From positions 1 to 12,080 of the forward strand of contig CALHKJ010000104.1 of NCBI GenBank assembly GCA_938033975.1: DNA of 12,080 nucleotides. The letters are read 5' to 3'. The DNA is from an uncultured Saprospiraceae bacterium (lineage in GTDB: Bacteria; Bacteroidota; Bacteroidia; Chitinophagales; Saprospiraceae). Shown piece after piece: positions 1 to 8,500 of this stretch. The first letter of the stretch is position 1, and every line of letters begins with the position of its first letter. The position numbers and the translations under genes are program-made. Under the pieces are notes generated by a model that searched no databases, was not told the DNA's origin, and saw nothing but the letters and a program-made list of their open reading frames with translations.

Positions 1-2712
1 TCTAAAAATGTAAAGAAAATATATTTCAATTCGGGTAATATTTACCTGCTTACCGAACAGCATGAGTTTTTTCGTTATTCTGATAAATTGGAAAAGTTTG
101 AATTTCTTGATGATTATTCACAGGTACTTGGATTAAATCCAAAAGAGGAAGTTTATTTATTTAAAAATGATAGTTTAAGCATTGTTGATTTAAAAGGAGG
201 TCTTAAATATCAATATTCAATAGATGAATTTGATGGTTTTGAAATGGCGCAGGTTACTTTTGAGGGAGATATTTTCTTAATTAGTTACAATGGAGCTAGC
301 ACAGAGATTCATGAATTTGATTATGGCGAAATAAAACTTATTGCCGCCTTTCAAGAAAAGTCTATTTATCTATCAGAGAATACCCTTGATCATGGGAAAA
401 TTGAATTGTTTGGGGATAAACACCTACATGCAAATAAGAGTATTTACATTAAAAACAAGAATGGAAAATTTGAGCTAAAACCTTTTGATCGCAAACTTGA
501 TATCCAAGATTATTATGTTAGTGGTTCTGGGCTGGGCTATGCAGCAACAAATTTGGGAGTATATGTTTTTGGCCCTAAAAATATTTTATTTAAAAAATTA
601 GCAAATGATGAATCCTCCATGAATACTGTAAGGTCTGTGTTTATTAATGAAGACATCATGGCATATAAAGTATATAATAAGGAAAAAATCATAAGTAAGT
701 CAGATCGATTCAATCTTAGTTTTTTGAAAGCTTATGATTTGGGATACATCGCATACTCTCATTATCAAGATCCACTCGATGAAAAATCACTTTGGTCAGT
801 TGGCTTTTTAAATGAAGGAAGTGTTAGGAAAATTAATTTTGAAAAAGAGACCATAGAAATTTTTAAAATAAAGGCAAAAGGAAGATTTACCACCAATAAT
901 ATTTTACGTTCTTCTTTTTCGCAAAATTTGTATCTATCCACATCAATTGGACCACTCGTTTTCAATGAAGAAGAAGGGGCATTTGTCAAAATTTCTCAAG
1001 GTTCTGCATTTGTTGAGCAAATAGGAACCAATCATATAGTTGAAGTAGGTGATCAAATTTGGTTTGCTTCGGATTTGGGTATTCTGAAATATAATGAAAG
1101 GCTAGACTTTTTTGAATTGAAGAGAATATTTAAGGAAGGAAAAAGCTATCCAGTGCAATTCATTTACTTAGATAAAAGTGACACCAATATTGCTTGGTTA
1201 GGAACCATGGGTGGAGGTTTGGTTAAATGGGATACACTGAGCGATTCAATTGAAATCTTTAATACCTCAAACGGATTATCCAACGATGATGTTCATGCAA
1301 TCATAGAAGATAAACAAGATCGATTATGGGTTTCTACCAATCGAAACTTAAATTGTCTGGACAAGAAAAATAACAGTATTTACATTTTTACAGAACAAGA
1401 GGGGATAAGCAACTCGGAGTTTAATAAGTACGGTTATTTTGAAGACACAAAAAACAATCTAATTTACTTTGGCGGGTTAAATGGTTACAATTATTTCAAC
1501 CCTGATAGTATAGATACAAGCATTAAAAATAAGAAAATTAATGTTAGGTGTATTGGGGTGGAGATAGTTAAACAAAACGGGGAAATAGATGATGGCTTCG
1601 AGGAGTATATAAATACTGGTCAAATAGAATTTACTGAAGAGGATCTTACCTTAAATATTCAGCTATCTACCAATTATTTGTTTGATAACGAGGACATCAA
1701 ATTTAGTTATCGCATTCAGGGATTTCAGAATGAGTGGAGGACTCAATCCAGCAATGAGCTAAAACTTAGTAGAATGCCATATGGTGAATATGTTTTAGAA
1801 GTGATCTCTGATTTAAATAAGCCAAGCCTTACTTCAAATATAAATCGTATGGATTTGGTAGTAATCAGGCCCTTTGTTAAGAGTTGGCTATTTTATACAC
1901 TGGTATTCTTTACAGGCATGGTACTAACTTGGTTGGGAATTATAATTTACAATCGTAGATTGATAAGACAAAATCTAAAACTTGAAAGAACCATTGCCAT
2001 TAGAACTGAGGAACTTGAAGAAGCATTAAATACGAAAAATAAAATATTCGCAATATTAGCCCATGATTTGAGAGATCCAATTTCAAGTCTAAGTAACCTA
2101 ACTGAAAAAATTAGCTTCCTTGCCCAGAATAACCGCCTTGATGAATTGCAAATTCTGACAGGACAAACGGATATTCGTTTGAATGCTTTAAATGACAATC
2201 TTAGCAACGTTTTATATTGGGCACTGAGTGAAAATGAAATGTTAGATCAAAAACCGGAGAAGTTATCTCTTTTATTAGAAATCAATAAGATTCTAGAAAT
2301 CTATGATCAAGAAATAGAAGAGAAGAAACTTTCGGTCAATATTGATTTTGAAGATGTAGATCAAGTGATGGTGGATATATCAGTTCTTCAAACCATTTTA
2401 AGAAACTTTATAAATAATGCTATTAAGTTTTCTTACAAAGAGGGTTCAATAAGCTTTATAAAATCTTTTGAGGACGAAGAGAATATTGAATTAACAATTA
2501 AGGATGATGGTATTGGTATGGAAGCGAATACTGAGAAAAATTTAGATATTAATGCAGATAAGATTTACCGCGAAGGGAAAGGCTCAGGAATCGGCTTGAT
2601 AATTACAAAGGAACTTATAAAAGTTGCTGGCATACAACTTCAAATTATTTCAGAACTAAAAAAAGGAACATCTATTAAATTGTTACTTCCAAAGAATTTA
2701 AGACTAAGATAG
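1..2712 (+). CDS. Propeller/Y_Y_Y sensor histidine kinase, 5' end beyond window
   Basis: This is the C-terminal 903 residues of a membrane sensor kinase. The frame is open from base 1 (SKNVKKIYF...), so the TTG at 88 is only the first start-like codon, not a credible start. Up to about 1530 there are beta-propeller blades of the two-component-regulator (Reg_prop) type, clearest around 1198-1500, with WLGTMGGGLVKWD and a GLSNDDVHAIIEDKQDRLWV segment. A Y_Y_Y-like beta-sandwich follows (about 1620-1870), then one membrane helix (about 1882-1950), a short coiled linker, a HisKA H-box AHDLRDP with the phospho-acceptor His at 2062-2064, and an HATPase_c domain: N-box NFINNA (about 2404), G1 DDGIGM (2503-2520) and G2 GKGSGIGL (about 2575). 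The family senses an extracellular or periplasmic ligand and autophosphorylates in the cytoplasm. Unlike hybrid versions it has no receiver or AraC domain, so it needs a separate regulator. The LytTR gene overlapping its 3' end is the nearest candidate. The ligand is unknown. Confidence 0.93.
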   Translation, partial: SKNVKKIYFNSGNIYLLTEQHEFFRYSDKLEKFEFLDDYSQVLGLNPKEEVYLFKNDSLSIVDLKGGLKYQYSIDEFDGFEMAQVTFEGDIFLISYNGASTEIHEFDYGEIKLIAAFQEKSIYLSENTLDHGKIELFGDKHLHANKSIYIKNKNGKFELKPFDRKLDIQDYYVSGSGLGYAATNLGVYVFGPKNILFKKLANDESSMNTVRSVFINEDIMAYKVYNKEKIISKSDRFNLSFLKAYDLGYIAYSHYQDPLDEKSLWSVGFLNEGSVRKINFEKETIEIFKIKAKGRFTTNNILRSSFSQNLYLSTSIGPLVFNEEEGAFVKISQGSAFVEQIGTNHIVEVGDQIWFASDLGILKYNERLDFFELKRIFKEGKSYPVQFIYLDKSDTNIAWLGTMGGGLVKWDTLSDSIEIFNTSNGLSNDDVHAIIEDKQDRLWVSTNRNLNCLDKKNNSIYIFTEQEGISNSEFNKYGYFEDTKNNLIYFGGLNGYNYFNPDSIDTSIKNKKINVRCIGVEIVKQNGEIDDGFEEYINTGQIEFTEEDLTLNIQLSTNYLFDNEDIKFSYRIQGFQNEWRTQSSNELKLSRMPYGEYVLEVISDLNKPSLTSNINRMDLVVIRPFVKSWLFYTLVFFTGMVLTWLGIIIYNRRLIRQNLKLERTIAIRTEELEEALNTKNKIFAILAHDLRDPISSLSNLTEKISFLAQNNRLDELQILTGQTDIRLNALNDNLSNVLYWALSENEMLDQKPEKLSLLLEINKILEIYDQEIEEKKLSVNIDFEDVDQVMVDISVLQTILRNFINNAIKFSYKEGSISFIKSFEDEENIELTIKDDGIGMEANTEKNLDINADKIYREGKGSGIGLIITKELIKVAGIQLQIISELKKGTSIKLLLPKNLRLR

Positions 2713-3399
2713 ATATGCCTTCTTAACACTTGCTTTATATTTTAATCCCAAGGTTAAAGTAGAACCATCTTTCATCAATATTCTGCTTTCATTTACATTC
2801 ACTGATTGAATATAATCCAGATTGACTAAGGTTGATCGGAAGCATCTTATAAATTTTAATGGATCGAGTTCTTCAACTAATTTCACCAAGGAAATTTTAA
2901 TAACATACTTTTTCCCTGATGATAAATATACATAAGAATAATTTCCTTCGATTTCAATTTTCTGAATTTGTTGAAAAGGCACACGTATCAAATTTCTTTT
3001 TTCTTTGACTACCAAAAAATCTGTTTTGATGTTTTTCTCTTTGATGTCCTTTGTCAATTTTTTTATCTGATAGACCAGACTTGGTTTATCAATCGGTTTA
3101 GATAAGAAAGCATAAACATCTGATTTTAATGCAGCTTCATGGTATTCATCCTCGGGATAACCAGAACAAATAATAACAGGAATAAATAGCTTTTTTATTT
3201 CTTCCAAAAGGTCTAGTCCAATTTCATTTTTTTCGAGGAAGAGATCAAGAATAATAAAGTCAGGCGGATTAGATTTTATCTCCTGTAAGGCCAATTTCCA
3301 TGATTTAAAAACGCCTTGAACTTGAATATTCAATTTGTTTAAAATTATTTCATAGTCCCATGAGGTGGAAATATTGTCTTCTATAATAAGTGCTTTCAA
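2704..3399 (-). CDS. LytTR-family two-component response regulator
   Basis: A 231-residue DNA-binding response regulator. Residues 1-120 form a receiver domain with acidic residues E7/D8, phospho-acceptor D52 (FIILDLFL), S79 (IICSG) and K101 (LSKP). Residues about 132-231 form a LytTR domain, including the signature FIRCFRSTLVNLDYI near residues 187-201. Family knowledge: phosphorylation controls dimerisation and binding to paired promoter repeats. The start is TTG (3399-3397). An in-frame TAA lies seven codons upstream, no ATG lies between, and no other Met is available before the receiver core, so TTG is effectively forced. No Shine-Dalgarno sequence is visible. Its last 9 bases overlap the end of the convergent kinase gene, the likely though unproven partner. 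The gene upstream on the same strand is an epimerase 230 bp away, with a strong hairpin between, so co-transcription is doubtful. Confidence 0.92.
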   Translation of the reverse strand: MKALIIEDNISTSWDYEIILNKLNIQVQGVFKSWKLALQEIKSNPPDFIILDLFLEKNEIGLDLLEEIKKLFIPVIICSGYPEDEYHEAALKSDVYAFLSKPIDKPSLVYQIKKLTKDIKEKNIKTDFLVVKEKRNLIRVPFQQIQKIEIEGNYSYVYLSSGKKYVIKISLVKLVEELDPLKFIRCFRSTLVNLDYIQSVNVNESRILMKDGSTLTLGLKYKASVKKAYLS

Positions 3400-3422
3400 A
3401 ATAAGATGTATAGGTAATTAAC

Positions 3423-3448
3423 AGTTTTAGTAAAACTAATTATTTAGT
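3423..3448. promoter_or_regulatory. AT-rich overlapping small palindromes upstream of the LytTR gene
   Basis: AGTTTT-agt-AAAACT (3423-3437) overlaps ACTAA-ttat-TTAGT (3435-3448). These lie 24-49 bp upstream of the TTG start of the response regulator, where a promoter or operator is expected. No TAnnTTTG element was found here on the minus strand. An operator role, perhaps for autoregulation, is inference only. Confidence 0.25.
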
Positions 3449-3532
3449 AAGTTAGACAATGAAGTCATATAATTATTTGGTGACAAGCATATTACTAACA
3501 GTGACTAAGGTATACTCTCAGTGTTCAATAAT

Positions 3533-3564
3533 CACCTAATAGTTGTCATGCCAACTATTAGGTG
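3533..3564. terminator. Perfect 13-bp hairpin between epimerase and LytTR genes
   Basis: CACCTAATAGTTG (3533-3545) and CAACTATTAGGTG (3552-3564) are exact reverse complements around a 6-base loop, with a further TCAAT/ATTGA pair (3525-3529 and 3570-3574) outside it. Its position 66 bp past the epimerase stop and before the response regulator fits a terminator or mRNA-end stabiliser for the epimerase. There is no convincing T-tract on the minus strand, so it could instead be a protein-binding site. Confidence 0.45.
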
Positions 3565-3629
3565 TGTCAATTGATGATTTGTCATTTTAACCGTAGCTCA
3601 ATATGATTGTTCATTCTAGCAAATAATTT

Positions 3630-4655
3630 TTAAATCAAAGGCAAAATTCCAAACGGTTTCGCTTCAGCTTTCGCTTCTTTGTAAATCTTTGCGGTCTCTA
3701 CTAATGTTTTTTCTACAGGCAAATAGTCCATACCTAATTGCTCAACAGATTTTGAAGCATTGTAATTCGATAAAGAATTTAATACCTGAAGTTGCTGAGA
3801 GGAGAATGGTAAATTAAAAGGTAAAAGCTCCAATAATCTTGTGCCATTTGTCATGAGTTTGTGCAAAGTTTTTGTCAAGGGTTTTGTAGGTTCGATAGCA
3901 TTAATGTGTTTTGCAATTGTCGAAAACATCTTGTAGTAAGAAATATTATCTGCATTCAAAAGGAATCGCTCATTTACGATTTTATCATCAAGTGCCAGAA
4001 CTGCAGCTTTGGCTACATCTCGGACATCAACCATTCCGTTGCTACCAAGAGGGTAATATCGGTGTCCTCTGTCCACCTCTTTGTAAATAGCAGGGGTTGT
4101 ATTGTGCCAAAAACCAGCCCCCATAATTAAAGAAGGATTAAGAATCACAACATCTAGACCTTCTGCCGCAGCACGCCAAACTTCCATCTCGCCTTGGTAT
4201 TTTGATTTGCCGTAATCAGAATTCAAAGGACTATCTACCCATTCTGTGTTTTCATCGACCATCTCTCCATCTCCAGCTCTTCCCAGTGCAGCTATAGAAC
4301 TGAAGTGTACAAACTTCCTAATATTATTCTTTAAGGCCAAATTGACCAAGTCATGCACCATGTTTACATTACATTCATATACAGCACGCTTATCCTTTCC
4401 CTTGAAATTAACAATGGCAGCCGTATGGATGATTACATCCATTCCCTGCAAGGCCTCATCCAAAATATCATGATCCTCAAGACTTGCCTCAACCCAATTT
4501 ATGAGATTTTCTAGACCATCTAATAGATCAAAACTAGAACTTGCTCTTTTAATGGCAGTAAGATTGGTAAACCCTTCTTTGAGTAAGGTGCGCGTAACAT
4601 AAGAGCCTGTAAACCCAGTTGCTCCGGTGATAAATATTTGAGTGTCTTTATTCAA
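3630..4655 (-). CDS. NAD(P)-dependent epimerase/dehydratase, extended SDR family
   Basis: A 341-residue cytoplasmic oxidoreductase-fold protein. The N-terminus carries the dinucleotide-binding motif TGATGFTG (G11xxG14xxG17) directly after the first beta strand. The active site has FSS (S119/S120) and Y148-x-x-x-K152 (YGKSK). VILNPSLIMGAG near 170-182 and MVDVRDVAKA near 208-217 are typical of the dihydroflavonol-4-reductase / 3-beta-HSD-like branch, whose members reduce or epimerise small carbonyl or sugar-nucleotide substrates. The substrate here cannot be told from sequence. The start is TTG (4655-4653): a TAG lies two codons upstream in frame and the next Met (residue 72) would remove the nucleotide-binding motif. 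No Shine-Dalgarno sequence or clear promoter was seen. Length is normal for the family. It is not evidently part of a biosynthetic cluster, as its neighbours are a regulator and a lipoprotein. Confidence 0.9.
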   Translation of the reverse strand: MNKDTQIFITGATGFTGSYVTRTLLKEGFTNLTAIKRASSSFDLLDGLENLINWVEASLEDHDILDEALQGMDVIIHTAAIVNFKGKDKRAVYECNVNMVHDLVNLALKNNIRKFVHFSSIAALGRAGDGEMVDENTEWVDSPLNSDYGKSKYQGEMEVWRAAAEGLDVVILNPSLIMGAGFWHNTTPAIYKEVDRGHRYYPLGSNGMVDVRDVAKAAVLALDDKIVNERFLLNADNISYYKMFSTIAKHINAIEPTKPLTKTLHKLMTNGTRLLELLPFNLPFSSQQLQVLNSLSNYNASKSVEQLGMDYLPVEKTLVETAKIYKEAKAEAKPFGILPLI

Positions 4656-4991
4656 CTTCTAACAAATTGATATGCTATTAGATTGAACAAGATATAGAAT
4701 CAATTTTTGTATAAGGCATGTGCTAGGTAGAATAGGCTCAGGTATTCTAGTTATTTAAACTAATTTTTAATATTAACAGTTTTGATAAGCCTCTTTTTTG
4801 ATATTTCTACGTCTTAAATTATGACGAAATCACTGAGGAAATCACCCTATGAACATCAAATTTTCAGTTACGCCCTAGCTGGAATTGACTTAAAACAGGC
4901 TATTTCAGCCATATTTTTATTTTCCTTGTAGTGTTTATGTAAACTAACTGTCATATAGATATTTAGAATCTATGGTTTAGATAGTTAGGCA

Positions 4992-4999
4992 TAATTTTG
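4992..4999 (+). promoter_or_regulatory. Bacteroidota-type -7 element for the lipoprotein gene
   Basis: TAATTTTG fits the TAnnTTTG -7 consensus of the Bacteroidota primary sigma factor. It sits 35 bp upstream of the ATG at 5034, giving a predicted transcript start near 5003-5006. No good TTTG -33 partner was found at the expected spacing (the nearest is TTTA at 4962-4965), so the promoter is either weak or activator-dependent. Confidence 0.45.
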
Positions 5000-5017
5000 T
5001 CTCACTGAAGAGTGAGA
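5000..5017 (+). promoter_or_regulatory. 7-bp hairpin at predicted 5' end of the lipoprotein mRNA
   Basis: TCTCACT-GAAG-AGTGAGA is a perfect inverted repeat with a 4-base loop starting immediately after the -7 element. It would lie at or across the transcription start, so it may be an operator at the start site or a 5' stem protecting the mRNA. It is too short and T-poor to be a terminator. Confidence 0.4.
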
Positions 5018-5033
5018 AAAAGAGAAACCTATT

Positions 5034-5519
5034 ATGTGGAGGAATTTATTAATGACTAGTGCGGTTATAGCCGCAATTGTATTTTTGAGCTGTAGACCAG
5101 AGTACGTTGCCCCAATTCAAGATGATTGTTTGGAGGTCTGGAATGCGGATACAACAATGATACACCCAAGTGTTTGTCTGGATTATCCAGGTAATGAAAA
5201 TGGTGTTGTGGATGCTGCAGATATCATATTCTCTGATTATGATGTCCAACTTTATAATGCCATCACTGATGAAATGATGGAACAAGCTTATGTTTCCAAT
5301 TATCAAGGTTATGAATTCAAACCTGTAGAACCTGGAACCTATTATCTGAGATTTATCATTCCAGACGGTTACAATTTTGTAATGATGGATGAAGGCTCTA
5401 GTATGTTTGATTCAGATTCTGATAGTGATGTTATTTCTGAAGCTGGCTTTACGGACGTATTTGAGATTCAGTGCCATGAGCAACTGAAAACAATAAAGGC
5501 TATTATACAAAAACTATAA
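5034..5519 (+). CDS. Small lipoprotein with one SdrD_B-like domain
   Basis: A 161-residue protein with an N-terminal lipoprotein signal: short charged start (MWRN), hydrophobic core LLMTSAVIAAIVF, then LSC with candidate lipidated C20. The mature part resembles one SdrD_B/Cna-B-like immunoglobulin-type domain: VCLDYPGNENGVVDAAD (47-63, matching the usual W-x-D-x-NGNG-x-x-DxxE opening), VQLYNAIT (71-78), YEFKPVEPGTYYLRFIIPDGYNF (93-115, written here as the PGTYxLxFxxPxGY signature) and DSDSDSD (126-132) before a strand TDVFEIQ. The fold is common in surface proteins and often binds calcium; standing alone as a lipoprotein is uncommon. An alternative start at 5052 (M7) has GGAGG at 5038-5042 nine bases ahead, but would remove the only positive charge from the signal peptide, so 5034 is preferred narrowly. 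Function and partner are unknown; outer-membrane or cell-surface location is inferred. Confidence 0.8.
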   Translation: MWRNLLMTSAVIAAIVFLSCRPEYVAPIQDDCLEVWNADTTMIHPSVCLDYPGNENGVVDAADIIFSDYDVQLYNAITDEMMEQAYVSNYQGYEFKPVEPGTYYLRFIIPDGYNFVMMDEGSSMFDSDSDSDVISEAGFTDVFEIQCHEQLKTIKAIIQKL

Positions 5520-5535
5520 AATAGTTAACTAAAAT

Positions 5536-5571
5536 AAAAAAGGGCTTGACCATTCGGACAAGCCCTTTTTT
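5536..5571. terminator. Bidirectional intrinsic terminator
   Basis: AAAAAAGGGCTTG (5536-5548) pairs with CAAGCCCTTTTTT (5559-5571); two inner CC/GG pairs flank the loop ATTC. With an A-tract on one side and a T-tract on the other, it can end transcription of both the plus-strand lipoprotein gene (stop at 5519) and the minus-strand protease gene (stop at 5590). Confidence 0.9.
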
Positions 5572-5589
5572 ATTGTGCCGTTTTTAGAT

Positions 5590-8500
5590 TTAAATCTTGA
5601 CAATCTTCCTATAGCCAATAGCCTCACCAGCCTCAAGTTTTACAAAATAAATTCCTGCTTCTAAGCCCGATACATTTACTTCGAGGCTATTACTTAGGCC
5701 TAAAATATTTTGAACGAGCCTGCCATCTGCACGGTACAATGAAAGTCGAGTTATCCTTTGTGCTGATTCCAACTCAATAAATAAAATATTTTCTACTGGG
5801 TTAGGGTATAACTTAATCTCTCTGCTCAAAGGAAAGTTCTCCACAGAACTTTGAAGTTGAATAGTAAACTCTAGTTCCGCCTCACAGCCATTCTCATTAA
5901 TAGCAGTTACATTGTAATCCCCTGCAGGCAAATTCTCAAACAATCCTGTTGTATTGCTTTCTTGACCAAATAGGAAAAAAGTAAGCATTTCTGAGTCATT
6001 ATTAAATTGTATGGAGCCGCCAATATCGCTTGTTGCTTCGGTTTGGAAATCTATTTCTATAATTGGATTACTGACCTCATTGACATCTACAAATTCGACT
6101 CCACTGCAGCCATTCATATCTACATAGCTGATAGAGTAGCTCCCAGCGACCACCTCATAAAAGCCAAAATAATTTTCTGGGTATTCAACTCCATTTTGAT
6201 CTGTGACCACAAAATCACTCAACTCTGTATTATTATCTACAATGAGTGAATATATTCCATCTTCACAAACTGTAATTGGTAGGGGAGTCAATAGTTCGAA
6301 CGCCGTACTTTCAACTTGTACGATTTCAAATTCTTCCTCATTAGTGCAGCCTGCATTAACAGAATAGCTTATGCTGTAATTTCCTGCCATAAGATCATAG
6401 CTGCCTTCTATACTTGGATTAACAGCGATGTTGTTGCCATCTATGATTTCAATCATAGCAATTTCAGAATTATCAATAAAGTTAAGTGAGTAAATTTCAT
6501 CATCACAGATGCTGATGCTTTCCCCATCAAGGCCTAATGAACTTGGGTAATTTGCAACAGCATTATATTCTTGTATACAATTAGCACCTACACTTGCTTC
6601 AACACCATAAAAGAAATCATCCTGTTGAGCAATTAAAAATGTTGACATATCAATTAAGACACATGACCCTAATCCAGGATTGATGATGGAGTTACCTTGA
6701 TTATCAAAAATCATCCATGAGGCAACAGTTCCATCAGAGGTGCAAAGTTCAACTATATAACTAAGCTCAGCACCACCATTGCAAGCTGAGACGCTTTCTG
6801 TAATATTAAAACCATTGGACATGTCTAGCACCTCAAAGCTGTCTGTTCTTTCACAACCATTGGCATCCATTGTGGTAACTATATATGTGCCAGGACTTAG
6901 ATTTTCAAAAAATGAAGTTTGCTGTGCGCCTAGGATAGAATAAGTGTAAGGTCCAGTTCCACCAGTTGCAGATTGGTTTATGCTGCCATTGCCCGAGCAA
7001 GTTTGATGGACTAAAGTACCTGTAAAGATCAATTCCTCCGGTTCATCTATAGTTGCAGTGGTAATAGAACTACAACCATTTTCATCGATTACCTCAACTG
7101 TATAAGTTCCCGCTTGTAGCTCCGTAAATTCGGTTGAATTAACAACTGATCCATCTAGATAAATGGTCGTCGATCCTGTGGCACCTGAAATGTTTATACC
7201 AAAAGCTCCGTTACCAATCCCGAAACAACTTGCATGACTTATTGCATTGACATCAACCATGAGTTGACCCTGATCCGAAATCACTACGCTTTGAGTTGCT
7301 ATACATCCAGCATTATCAGTGGCGATGACTGTATAATTTCCAACACCTAAATTTGAAAAATTACCATCAGTACTTACGACATCAAAAGCTATTTGATAAC
7401 CTGAGATCCCATTTACGGAAGTGGCAGATGCATTGAGCTCACCTGGGATATTGCAATTGGCATCAACTATATCTATCTGATTGAAGCTTACTGGTTCTTC
7501 GTTATTGATAGTAATGGCTGAATCATATTCGCAGCCATTTGCATCTATCGCCCGCACAGTATAGTCACCTGCAGCCAAACCGTCAAATGTTCCATAATTC
7601 ATATCTTGCACAACAACTTGATCAATTCCAAGACCAAAATTCCATCCTCCTCCGTCATCATATTGAAATCTAATTTGTAAAGAAACAGATGTCCAGTCAG
7701 TGATTTCTATTACATAATTCACCCATTCATTTTCTACACCAGGTATATTCAAATATTCTGTCCAAGTAACGCCGTTGTTTCCACTTAAATAAACTTTCGC
7801 TGTTTCGTCTGCACCTTCATAATCACCGTCAATAAAAAATGCATCAAAAATAACATTGAAGCTAGTGATGCCCCCAAGATTTATATTTTCAGTGATCACG
7901 CTTCCTCCGCCAACATGATTCTGTCCAAGACCATCGTCATTGAATCCAACGAAGTGACCATTGTCTACAAATTCAAATGAGGCACTGTTCAGACTTTGTG
8001 CATCACCATATTCCCAACCAGTGTCCACAACCCAAGTGTTTGGAAGCTCATCTTCAAAATCTTCTTCAAAACTATTTACTTGAAACAGGAATGTATCATC
8101 ATTGAATACTTGCAGGTTTGGAAAAATAGAATTACCTCCATTTGTCGATATGGATATCGCACCATTCGTTTGACCATTGCAAGTTTCACTTAGTACTGAA
8201 TTACTAAATGATAAAGCAGAAGGCATTTCAATGCTGAATTGTAGTTCTGAAGCAATTCCATCTGCGCTAGCAACACTGACTGTATAGTTTCCCGACGTTA
8301 AATTTTCAAATATTCCACTTGATTGAGCTGGGCCAGAATTGAGACTAAATGAATAGGGGGGTGTACCTGCAACAGCATTAATCTCTATGCTTCCATCCTG
8401 CTGCCCAGCACATGATATATTCTGTAAGGATGCAATACTAATATTTGGTGACCCATCTGGAGCACAAGCAGTTATTGCAGAATTTAAAAGATTAGTTCTT

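Larger units (their letters stand above)
4656..5033. other. 378-bp divergent intergenic region
   Basis: This region separates the divergent epimerase and lipoprotein genes. It holds a 7-bp inverted repeat TAGAATA/TATTCTA around an 8-base loop (4728-4749), a 12-mer ATTAACAGTTTT (4772-4783) and a 9-mer AAACTAATT (4757-4765) that both recur upstream of the LytTR gene, and the lipoprotein promoter-like element near 4992. A 36-codon plus-strand ORF (4821-4931) has no recognisable features and is not called. No RNA gene was recognised. Confidence 0.5.

Noticed and set aside
88..90. TTG as the start of the sensor kinase
   Set aside because: The frame is open without a stop to base 1 and the upstream residues continue the propeller pattern, so the gene is truncated by the window edge.
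4821..4931. 36-codon plus-strand ORF in the intergenic region
   Set aside because: It has no Shine-Dalgarno sequence, promoter element or recognisable signal, and its length is expected by chance. The C-terminal IFLFSL hydrophobic patch is not enough to call a small membrane protein.
5052..5054. Internal ATG as start of the lipoprotein, with GGAGG nine bases upstream
   Set aside because: It was not fully excluded, but it would leave a signal peptide without any positive charge, and this phylum seldom relies on Shine-Dalgarno sites; the upstream ATG is preferred.
6007..6249. Plus-strand ORF antisense to the protease
   Set aside because: It lies entirely within the well-supported repeat region of the protease and shows no protein-like features of its own.
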